Source: Pseudoalteromonas sp. MMG010 (lineage in GTDB: Bacteria > Pseudomonadota > Gammaproteobacteria > Enterobacterales > Alteromonadaceae). Taken from it: a DNA stretch of 64,000 nucleotides. A program made the translations under genes and the position numbers. The stretch is taken from positions 1-64,000 of the forward strand of contig NZ_JAGJEG010000013.1 of the NCBI RefSeq assembly GCF_018100905.1, in the 5' to 3' direction. Positions 26,271-33,605 of this stretch are shown one piece after another. Positions within the stretch are counted from its first letter, which is position 1, and every line of letters begins with the position of its first letter. The notes beneath the pieces are model-generated. The model was given only the letters and a program-made list of their open reading frames with translations, searched no databases and was not told the DNA's origin.

Positions 26271-26694
26271 ATATAAACTCAACTAATTATTTAAAATTGC
26301 TGAACGCACAGCAAAATATTTAATTGCGGTGGTTTAAAACGCTATGCAGGTAAGAAACAGCTTTAAGGTAGGTTGTATGTTAAGAATCACTAAACACTCC
26401 CTGTTTCTGACTTAAGAATAACGATTATATAATCAAGCAATAAATCCATTTTATTTTTCGCATAATACTCAATAACCATCATAATTCAACCTTTTTAACT
26501 ACAAAACAAATATAAAATGTTAACAGCAAATAAAAGATAGTTCTTTTTTAATATTTAAATCACTGTTTAATATAAAATTTAGTAATTAAAAATATAAAAA
26601 CAAAATACAAAAACAAATAAATACTACTAAAGAACCAATAATTACGCTAAATTAATAGATATACAACAAGCTTGATAAATAATAGGTAAATAGA
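26271..26694. promoter_or_regulatory. Divergent control region between wecB and lapG
   Basis: About 420 very AT-rich bases between the first gene of the exopolysaccharide locus and lapG, so promoters for both directions should lie here. Near wecB is a 6-bp stem (TTGCTG at 26297-26302, CAGCAA at 26309-26314) followed on the minus strand by TTTTAAAT, perhaps a weak attenuator. I found no clear ops/JUMPstart element, sigma-54 site or c-di-GMP riboswitch by eye. Confidence 0.55.
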
Positions 26695-27357
26695 ATGAAA
26701 GGAGGCTTACTTATTTTATTAATATTAACTTGTTGTGTAGTTGCAAAAAACGATATCACTTTAAAATTACTCTCTGTGGAAGTACTCAAAAAAATTAATC
26801 AACAATACTCCAGTGATAGCGTGAAAAGAACAAAGGGTTGGCTGGCGTTTTTAAAAAAATCTGAATTAAGCTCTGAGTGGCAAAAGTTACATTTAGTAAA
26901 TGATTTCTTTAATAAAAACATAACATATCGCTCAGATTTAACTTTATGGAAGAAAAATGATTATTGGGCCACACCTATCGAAACGTTAGCTCAAGGTGCA
27001 GGGGATTGTGAAGATTACGCAATTGCAAAATACTTTAGCTTACTAGCCTTAGGCGTTGCACCAGTAAAGTTAAGATTAATGTATGTAAGGCAATTAGAAA
27101 TAAATGAACCTCACATGGTGCTAATTTATTTTTCAGAGCCTAACACCGTGCCTTATGTATTGGATAATTATAAAACAGCTTTGTTACCAGCAAATAAACG
27201 CAAAGATTTAAAGCCTATTTATAGTTTTAATGCTCAAGGTTTATGGCTTGCAAAAGCAAAGGGGCTCGGTGTCAAAATTAACACTAAAAATAAGGGATTC
27301 AGCCACTGGAATTTAATGCTGAATCGTATTGAAACGCTGCAAGTAAATAGAAATTAG
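26695..27357 (+). CDS. lapG: LapG-like periplasmic cysteine protease (BTLCP)
   Basis: 220 residues with an N-terminal hydrophobic signal (about 3-16). The transglutaminase-like catalytic triad is visible: C105 in GAGDCEDYAI, H140 in NEPHMVLIY and D157 in VLDNYK. Acidic residues next to the Cys fit the calcium site of LapG. LapG cleaves large surface adhesins at a di-alanine site, releasing them when c-di-GMP is low. It is followed after 8 nt by lapD. No RTX-type adhesin gene is in the window. Confidence 0.93.
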   Translation: MKGGLLILLILTCCVVAKNDITLKLLSVEVLKKINQQYSSDSVKRTKGWLAFLKKSELSSEWQKLHLVNDFFNKNITYRSDLTLWKKNDYWATPIETLAQGAGDCEDYAIAKYFSLLALGVAPVKLRLMYVRQLEINEPHMVLIYFSEPNTVPYVLDNYKTALLPANKRKDLKPIYSFNAQGLWLAKAKGLGVKINTKNKGFSHWNLMLNRIETLQVNRN

Positions 27358-27365
27358 AGAAGAGC

Positions 27366-29351
27366 ATGAAATTATTTTTAAAAAATGGACTTAGTTTAAA
27401 AACTCAATTTATTAGCTTGATTGTACTGTTTGCCTTATTGTCATTCTTAGGTCGGTTGTATATTTCTATAGATACAATGAGAGATTATTTACAACAACAA
27501 ATGAGTATTCATGCCCAAGATACAGCCAACAGCTTAGGGCTATCTATTACTCATTATTTAGCTCCCGATGATAGGGTTGTTGCACAAACCATGGTATCGG
27601 CAATCTTTGATGCTGGGTATTATCAAAAAATAGAATTTATTGATCCACAAGGGAAAGTTCTTATTACTCGCAGTAGTCCAAAATCAGTTGAAAGTGTTCC
27701 GACTTGGTTTATTGACGCTTTTGAGCTAAACACCCCAATTCGCAGCTCCGAAGTTAATTCGGGATGGCGAATAGCAGGAACTTTATACGTGACCAGTCAC
27801 CCTGGAATTTCATATTTAAAATTATGGGAACAAAGCAAAAATAATTTTTATGGCGCAATTCTAGTCCTTATTTTATGCATAATTATTACTATTATAATTT
27901 TATCGTTTGTGTTGCAACCTTTAAAAAAACTGACTCACCAAGCCAAACTGGTAACACAAAAACAATTTACGCTTAATTCCCCCCTGCCAATTACTAAAGA
28001 ATTGCGAACGGTGACATTAGCAATTAATAACATGGTAAGTAATTTACACCACACATTTGATTCGCTGACAAAACAAACACAAAGACTTACCTCACAATTA
28101 TTTATAGATAAGCTCACACAATGTGGAAATAGACGAGCATTTGAAAATCATTATATTGCACTGTCAAAGTCAATCGATGAAGAACAACCTATGACTTTAT
28201 TTTTAATTACACTGCCTTCTTTGCCTTCCATTAATCTAGAATTAAACTATCAATCGGGAGATGAATATGTATTAACCGCAAGAGATATTATTTTAAAAAC
28301 ATTTTCTGCTATTAAAACGTGCCGGGTATTTCGTATTGCTGGAGGTTCATTTATTGTCATAGCGCCATTTGCTGAAGAGTTATTAATAGAACATAAAAGT
28401 CAATTAAATGATAAGTTTAAACAACAAAGTCATACACGTTACGCGCTTGGGTTTGCCCACTCAGCAAGCTTAACTTTAGCCTCACCTAACTCTTTATCGC
28501 ATACACTATCTACATTAGATATTGGGTCTACAATCACACATTCACAACAAGTGAATAATCCTGTTGATAATACATTTAGTGTGTCTCAATGGAAAAATGT
28601 TATACATGAAATTCTTGAAAGTGCCCATATAGAATATTCACTGCAACCGGTGCTAAATACAAAAACTAAAAAAGCGCATTATTTTGAAGTGTTTGCGAAG
28701 TTTAATCATGAAGGAAAACTAATTAACAATAGCCACCTATTTGCGATGGCTGAACGATTAGATCTCACCATAGAGCTAGACAAAAAGCTGATCAATGACT
28801 TCATAGAAAATAAAATACATTTCCCGAACTGGCTATTTGCTTTAAATATTAGCCACGCCACACTGTACTGTGAAGAGTTTTTAGATTGGCTAGTAAAGTT
28901 CGCCAAACGAAATCCCTGTATCCAAAAAAACCTAACATTTGAAATAAACGAATCATCATTACTACACGATGTTGCAGCTGCAAAACGAAGTATTCAATGT
29001 TACAGACGTATTGGCATATCTGTTTGTATAGAACATTTTGGCACCAGCTTAACATCATTTAAATATTTACAAGGTTTAGATATTACCTTTGTCAAACTCG
29101 ATGGTAGTTACATACAAGATGTAAATAATAATACTCAAAGCCAGTTTTTTATTAATACCGTAAACACAATTTGCCATGGCTTTGGTATAAAAGTTTTAGC
29201 ATGCCTAATTGAAGATCAAGACACATTTACAACACTTGATAACTTAGGGTGCGACGGCTTACAGGGCCAAATGATTCAATCACCGGTAAGAATGGAAAAC
29301 GATGTAAAGTCGTTTGCCTTTTCACCAAACATTTTACATTTATTAAATTAA
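27366..29351 (+). CDS. lapD: LapD-like c-di-GMP receptor with degenerate GGDEF and EAL domains
   Basis: 661-residue inner-membrane protein: helix 1 (about 14-34), periplasmic LapD/MoxY-type sensor domain (about 35-158), helix 2 (about 162-185), HAMP, then GGDEF-like and EAL-like domains. The GGDEF site reads AGGSF (about 325-329) and the EAL site EVF (441-443), so both are probably catalytically dead, as in LapD. In the known system, c-di-GMP bound to the EAL domain makes LapD sequester LapG through the periplasmic domain. The periplasmic Trp needed for LapG binding is probably in the GWRIAGTLYV region, an inference. Confidence 0.93.
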   Translation: MKLFLKNGLSLKTQFISLIVLFALLSFLGRLYISIDTMRDYLQQQMSIHAQDTANSLGLSITHYLAPDDRVVAQTMVSAIFDAGYYQKIEFIDPQGKVLITRSSPKSVESVPTWFIDAFELNTPIRSSEVNSGWRIAGTLYVTSHPGISYLKLWEQSKNNFYGAILVLILCIIITIIILSFVLQPLKKLTHQAKLVTQKQFTLNSPLPITKELRTVTLAINNMVSNLHHTFDSLTKQTQRLTSQLFIDKLTQCGNRRAFENHYIALSKSIDEEQPMTLFLITLPSLPSINLELNYQSGDEYVLTARDIILKTFSAIKTCRVFRIAGGSFIVIAPFAEELLIEHKSQLNDKFKQQSHTRYALGFAHSASLTLASPNSLSHTLSTLDIGSTITHSQQVNNPVDNTFSVSQWKNVIHEILESAHIEYSLQPVLNTKTKKAHYFEVFAKFNHEGKLINNSHLFAMAERLDLTIELDKKLINDFIENKIHFPNWLFALNISHATLYCEEFLDWLVKFAKRNPCIQKNLTFEINESSLLHDVAAAKRSIQCYRRIGISVCIEHFGTSLTSFKYLQGLDITFVKLDGSYIQDVNNNTQSQFFINTVNTICHGFGIKVLACLIEDQDTFTTLDNLGCDGLQGQMIQSPVRMENDVKSFAFSPNILHLLN

Positions 29352-29366
29352 CCTGAGGGATTTGGT

Positions 29367-29843
29367 ATGAATTTAAAATATATCACCATACTTTTATGCG
29401 TAAGTTCATTTTCACTTTATGGTGCGCAAAATACTTTACAACAACGTTTTTATGACTTGGTTGAAAGTAACACACCTATAGAGCAAGTCATTGATACATT
29501 AATAGAAAAAGAGCCTTCGAACATACTCGCATTACTTAACGTATCAATGGAGTACGCGTGTATGGATAATTCAGATTTAGCACAGCGTTTACTCGCTATC
29601 TTAATTGATAAATTAGGGCCCGAGCATGAACTCATAGAAGAGTTACTACAAAAGAGTGCGCTTGGTTGTTTAGATGCAGATACCATTACTGTTATTGCTA
29701 TTGCCGCTGGTGTCGATCCAACTGTTGCCTCACAGGCAACTGCCGCGGGGCCAGGAAATGCAACCCCTGGCAATATTACCGCACCAAACATACCTATTGG
29801 TAATGGCGGCGGCGGCGGTGATTCAGGTATCTCTGAACTGTAG
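29367..29843 (+). CDS. Small secreted protein with AAG motifs and a Gly/Pro/Asn-rich tail
   Basis: 158 residues: Sec signal peptide (cleavage after LYG-A near 20), a helical body (about 21-105) with a Cys pair at 65 and 101, then a low-complexity tail rich in Ala, Thr, Gly, Pro and Asn ending in a run of five glycines and DSGISEL. The tail contains IAAG (112-115) and TAAG (125-128), the kind of Ala-Ala sequence that LapG cuts in LapA. It follows lapD by 15 nt with a good GAGGGA site, and a terminator closes the unit. I do not recognise a named family. It could be a LapG substrate, a LapG/LapD accessory protein or a glycosylation target. Confidence 0.8.
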   Translation: MNLKYITILLCVSSFSLYGAQNTLQQRFYDLVESNTPIEQVIDTLIEKEPSNILALLNVSMEYACMDNSDLAQRLLAILIDKLGPEHELIEELLQKSALGCLDADTITVIAIAAGVDPTVASQATAAGPGNATPGNITAPNIPIGNGGGGGDSGISEL

Positions 29844-29856
29844 TTTTTAACCACAC

Positions 29857-29892
29857 AATAAGCCCAATAGGGCTTATTTTCTTTTGTTTTTT
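29857..29892 (+). terminator. Rho-independent terminator after the lapG-lapD unit
   Basis: Perfect 9-bp arms AATAAGCCC (29857-29865) and GGGCTTATT (29870-29878) with an AATA loop, followed by a T-rich run. This separates the lap unit from the following membrane-protein gene. Confidence 0.85.
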
Positions 29893-29908
29893 ATAGTCCG
29901 TAATCATT

Positions 29909-31240
29909 TTGCATAAACTTATTTTTATGAGCCTGTGTGCTCTAATTTTTTTATTACCCGTCCCATTAGGGAGCTATAGACCTTGGGCTATTTTTGCTAT
30001 CGGCTGTTATATTTGCTTTGTTTTTATATTGCACTGCATAAGTTGTTTAATTCCCAATAGCACACATAATTATAAGCTCTATCCGCCACGTTATAGTTGG
30101 CCATTACTGTCAATTTTAATGGCTGTCATATTCATATTATGTATCCAACTCATTCCGCATACGGGCGTAGCCTCAATTGATCCATATCAAACAACAAGCA
30201 TGGCTCTTAAAACCGTATTTTTATTATTATTTAGTTGGTTGGTATTTTGCCGTTGTAATACTATAAAGCGAATAAGGTTAGTGATTTTTACGCTTATCGG
30301 CAGCGGCGTATGCCAAGCTATATACGCCACGTACTTAAATTTTTCACCTAATATAAACAGTTTAGTGTTTAACTCACCTTATACCCAAAGAGCGGTAGGA
30401 TCTTTTACATATCCTAATTTTTTAGCAAATTACCTCGCCATGTGTTTAGCGCTAGGAATAGGTGTGTTGATCAGTGAGCTTAAGATAAAGAATAGACAGA
30501 AAACGCCTATTCAATTATTAAGAGATCTATCTCGTATAATGTTAAGCAATAAGGTTGCTTTGCGCTTAGCATTAATCATTATGATCGTCGGCTTAATACT
30601 TACGCGTAGTCGCATGGGAAATTCTGCATTTTTCATTGCATTAGCATTAGTTAGCTTTTTCTCTATCTTTTTTTATCGTCAGAAGCCGCATTATTTACGG
30701 GTTTTAATTATCAGTTTCTTTGTCCTTGATTTCATTATTGTTGGCGCTCTATTTGGAGTAGAAAAAGTAAAAGATAGGCTTGTAGAAACCAGCCTAGCAT
30801 CAGAAACAAGAGATGAGGTAGTCAGAGATTCTGTCACGCTGATACTTGCCAAGCCCTGGTTAGGATCCGGTGGTGGGAGCTTCTATACTGCATTTATGCC
30901 CTACCAAACTCAACCCTATTCTGGCTATTACGACAATGCACACAATGATTATATACAATTTTCGGTAGAGCTAGGTATACCAATGACATTAGCGCTGGGA
31001 GCATTTATTTTATTTAGTTTAATAAACTGTGCTTATGTGATGATTAAAAGAAAAACGGGGTTTTATCAAGGGGTCGCATTTGGTTGTGCGGTCGCTATTA
31101 TACACATGCTATTACACAGTGCTGTAGATTACTCCTTACAAGCAGGGGCCAATTCCTTTGTATTTATATTGATTCTAACGATTAGCTACCTTGCTAAACA
31201 CTTACCTTTCGAAAAATCCTATAAAAAGCAAAGTGCATAA
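29909..31240 (+). CDS. O-antigen ligase/Wzy_C family membrane protein
   Basis: 443-residue membrane protein with about ten or more helices. It has the Wzy_C pattern of FTYPNFLANYLAMCLALG, an Arg-rich RSRMGNSAFF segment, and a large periplasmic loop with AKPWLGSGGGSFYTAF then YDNAHNDYIQFSVELGIPM, the H-containing loop typical of ligases and PglL-type transferases. The start is uncertain: TTG at 29909 or ATG at 29927, neither with a strong ribosome-binding site. A terminator lies just upstream, so it needs its own promoter or read-through. It may be an O-oligosaccharyltransferase, a ligase or a second polymerase. Confidence 0.85.
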   Translation: MHKLIFMSLCALIFLLPVPLGSYRPWAIFAIGCYICFVFILHCISCLIPNSTHNYKLYPPRYSWPLLSILMAVIFILCIQLIPHTGVASIDPYQTTSMALKTVFLLLFSWLVFCRCNTIKRIRLVIFTLIGSGVCQAIYATYLNFSPNINSLVFNSPYTQRAVGSFTYPNFLANYLAMCLALGIGVLISELKIKNRQKTPIQLLRDLSRIMLSNKVALRLALIIMIVGLILTRSRMGNSAFFIALALVSFFSIFFYRQKPHYLRVLIISFFVLDFIIVGALFGVEKVKDRLVETSLASETRDEVVRDSVTLILAKPWLGSGGGSFYTAFMPYQTQPYSGYYDNAHNDYIQFSVELGIPMTLALGAFILFSLINCAYVMIKRKTGFYQGVAFGCAVAIIHMLLHSAVDYSLQAGANSFVFILILTISYLAKHLPFEKSYKKQSA

Positions 31241-31266
31241 AAAAAGCGCCACAACTGGCGCTTTTT
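31241..31266. terminator. Bidirectional terminator between the Wzy_C gene and dsbA
   Basis: Perfect 10-bp arms AAAAAGCGCC (31241-31250) and GGCGCTTTTT (31257-31266) around ACAACT. T-runs on both strands serve the two convergent genes. Confidence 0.9.
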
Positions 31267-31279
31267 CAGGTATTGCTTT

Positions 31280-31918
31280 TTACTTATTCGCTAAATAGTT
31301 AATAAGCTTACTAATTTCATCTGGTTCTGTTAACCCGGTATCTCGGCCAAGGTTTAATTTATACTTACCATTTACAATAAAGGTTGGTACGCCACGTAAC
31401 GCCCCTTTTTCTTTATAGAAAGCTTGGTCACGTTTCATCTTAGAGCTAAGGGTACGTACCGAAAAACTTTTGTATAGCTTATCAAACTTTTCACCATCAA
31501 CGCCTTGCGCTACAAAAACATCCTTTACATCTGCAAGCTCATTAAATTTAGCGCGTTTTACGTGAATGTGATTAAACATTGCAGCTATTATTTTGTCTTT
31601 TTGCGGTAAAACCTCTGCCGTTGCTAGCGCTTGGCTAATCATTTGCTGATTCTCTTCATTACGCACACCAACAAAATCTACATGGCTTTTCTTAAATTTA
31701 ATATTACTATCTAGCTTTGGCTTAAACTCAGTAATTAATGTTTCCATATTATTACAAGCTGGGCAGTAAAATGAGAAAAACTCTTTTACTTCAGGCTTTT
31801 TAGTTGCTCGCTCAGATACAACATTATAATGCACACCTTCTTCATATGTTGCTGCATAGCTAGTAGCCGCTAAAGGTAATAACAGACTCAGCAATCCAGC
31901 TTTTACTAATTTAATCAT
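31280..31918 (-). CDS. DsbA-family thiol:disulfide oxidoreductase, CPAC type
   Basis: 212 residues with a Sec signal (cleavage after SYA near 22) and a thioredoxin fold with inserted helical domain. The active site is FYCPACNN, with CPAC in place of the usual CPHC. The cis-Pro segment GVPTFIVNGKYKLN is intact. It should oxidise or shuffle cysteines of exported proteins. It lies 16 nt after a second dsbA gene with the standard motif, so it is a tandem paralogue. The altered dipeptide would be expected to change redox potential. Confidence 0.92.
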   Translation of the reverse strand: MIKLVKAGLLSLLLPLAATSYAATYEEGVHYNVVSERATKKPEVKEFFSFYCPACNNMETLITEFKPKLDSNIKFKKSHVDFVGVRNEENQQMISQALATAEVLPQKDKIIAAMFNHIHVKRAKFNELADVKDVFVAQGVDGEKFDKLYKSFSVRTLSSKMKRDQAFYKEKGALRGVPTFIVNGKYKLNLGRDTGLTEPDEISKLINYLANK

Positions 31919-31934
31919 TATTTAAAACTCCTCA

Positions 31935-32558
31935 TTATAGTGCTAGTAAGAATGTGGCTAATTCGTTTAGTTCTTCTTGGCTTTTAACCGCATTCACATT
32001 TATTTTGTATTTATCATTCACAATAAAAGTAGGTACGCCTGTTAAAGCACCTAGTTTTGAGTATTGATTTTGCTTATCTTCCATTTCTTGTTCAGCAACA
32101 ACGATGGGCATACTCACTAAGTCTTTATCAAAAACCTCGTTTGAGATTCCGTTAAGTTCCATGAGTTTTTTCACGTCTGTGATATTAAGTAATGGCGCTC
32201 TAAGCTTATGAATAGAGTTAAATATTTGAGCTGCTACAGCTGATTCCACACCGTGTTTTTTTGCAATTAAATACGCGTAACTTAAGTTAGATTGTGCTTG
32301 TGGTGATGCCCCACCTAAAAAGTTAACGTGATTTTTAATAAACACCGCCCCTTTTGGTAAGTTTTCCTCAAGCGCATGAGCAACAGGCTCAAAATTGTAA
32401 CAATGTGGACAATAAAATGAGAAAAATTCTGTGATTTGTAAGTTTTTACTTTTTTCTACTTTAATGGTTTCATAATGTTTACCTTCTTCAAAACTTGCAG
32501 CAAATGCAGCAATGGGTAAACAAAGTATTAAAAGACCTAGTTTTAATTTATTTAGCAT
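31935..32558 (-). CDS. dsbA: Thiol:disulfide interchange protein DsbA, CPHC type
   Basis: 207-residue periplasmic oxidase with a Sec signal (cleavage after AFA near 20), active site FYCPHCYNFEP and cis-Pro segment GVPTFIVNDKYKIN. It introduces disulfides into secreted proteins, including T2SS substrates. It follows srkA by 24 nt, the srkA-dsbA order known in E. coli and relatives. Confidence 0.95.
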   Translation of the reverse strand: MLNKLKLGLLILCLPIAAFAASFEEGKHYETIKVEKSKNLQITEFFSFYCPHCYNFEPVAHALEENLPKGAVFIKNHVNFLGGASPQAQSNLSYAYLIAKKHGVESAVAAQIFNSIHKLRAPLLNITDVKKLMELNGISNEVFDKDLVSMPIVVAEQEMEDKQNQYSKLGALTGVPTFIVNDKYKINVNAVKSQEELNELATFLLAL

Positions 32559-32582
32559 TATTGTCTCGTCTCATTTATAAAA

Positions 32583-33557
32583 TTATTGTAATAGCCTTAA
32601 TGGCGCTTCTTGCAAAGCGGCGAGTTGCTCTTTTAAAGCAAGTATTTGCTGCTCCCAATATTTGTCTTCTGCAAACCAAGAAAAGTTCCTAACAAATGCA
32701 GGATCATCCCATCGTTTTGCCACCCACCCCATATAGTGAATAATACGCATAGCACGAAGAGGTTCGATTAGTTTGAGTTCATTATGATCAAAATCACAAA
32801 ACTCTTCATATGCCGTCACTAAAGTGTCGAGTTGTAATAACTGCGTTTGTCGATCACCACTTAGCATCATCCATAGATCTTGAATGGCCGGCCCTTGTCG
32901 GCTATCGTCTAAATCAACAAACATCAATGCATCACCTGCCCATAATATATTACCTGCGTGGCAATCTCCATGTAGACGTATTGATTTAACATTATTGTAC
33001 TGTTCTTTCGTTTGCTTAATCACCAAGTCTAAGATCGTATAAAACGCATTTTTTAAACTATCTGGTACTAAGTTACTTTCCTGTAACTGAATTTTAGCTG
33101 TATTTAAATACTCTTCACACCCTAAGACCGGCCTATGAGAAAAATCTTTCACTTTTGCCACTTGATGCATACGACCAATCAGTCGACCAAGCACATCAAG
33201 TTGATCTAAGTTATCAACTTCAAATAAGCGTCCGCCAACACTGGGAAATAATGTAAACAAGTAGCCTTTGTACTCAAATAAACTTTGCTCATTATATTTA
33301 ATAGGTGCAACAACAGGTACTTCTGCATCAGCAAGTTCAAATGCAAAATCATGTTCTTCTTGAATTTGCTCCCGACTCCAACGGTTTGGCCGATAAAACT
33401 TTACGACATAGCGATGACCATCTTGTGCTTTAAATTGATACACCCTATTTTCGTAACTATTGAGTGCCAACAACCCAGATTCAGCATAAATATCAACACT
33501 TTCTATAGCATCGAGAATAAAGTCAGGTGTTAAATCAACAAAGCTAAAATTACTCAT
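32583..33557 (-). CDS. srkA: Stress response kinase SrkA (YihE)
   Basis: 324 residues from the ATG giving MSNFSFVDL, preceded by GAAGGA at 4-5 nt; an upstream in-frame TTG is less likely. Aminoglycoside-phosphotransferase fold with VVKFYRPNRWS (ATP-binding Lys), the catalytic loop LHGDCHAGNILW and the metal-binding MFVDLDDSRQGPAIQDLWMML. A Ser/Thr kinase that protects against stress-induced death in E. coli. The start lies only about 15 nt beyond a hairpin after ccoG, so expression may depend on read-through. Confidence 0.95.
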   Translation of the reverse strand: MSNFSFVDLTPDFILDAIESVDIYAESGLLALNSYENRVYQFKAQDGHRYVVKFYRPNRWSREQIQEEHDFAFELADAEVPVVAPIKYNEQSLFEYKGYLFTLFPSVGGRLFEVDNLDQLDVLGRLIGRMHQVAKVKDFSHRPVLGCEEYLNTAKIQLQESNLVPDSLKNAFYTILDLVIKQTKEQYNNVKSIRLHGDCHAGNILWAGDALMFVDLDDSRQGPAIQDLWMMLSGDRQTQLLQLDTLVTAYEEFCDFDHNELKLIEPLRAMRIIHYMGWVAKRWDDPAFVRNFSWFAEDKYWEQQILALKEQLAALQEAPLRLLQ

Positions 33558-33565
33558 ATTATCCT

Positions 33566-33590
33566 TCAAAATAGCGGGAGAGCCCCGCTA
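33566..33590 (-). terminator. Hairpin terminator/attenuator between ccoG and srkA
   Basis: Perfect 7-bp arms TAGCGGG and CCCGCTA (33572-33578 and 33584-33590) with a 5-nt loop, followed on the minus strand by ATTTTG. The T-run is short. The srkA ribosome-binding site begins directly after it. Confidence 0.55.
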
Positions 33591-33605
33591 ATATATTGAT
33601 TGCCA

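Noticed and set aside
26271-26694. ops/JUMPstart element, sigma-54 promoter or c-di-GMP riboswitch before the exopolysaccharide locus
   Set aside because: I looked for these by eye on both strands. Only partial matches such as GCGGTGG and GGTAGG were seen, without the surrounding conserved bases.
29367-31240. A large LapA-type RTX adhesin or its type I exporter near lapD
   Set aside because: Downstream genes are a 158-residue secreted protein and a Wzy_C-family membrane protein; no repeat adhesin or ABC exporter is present.
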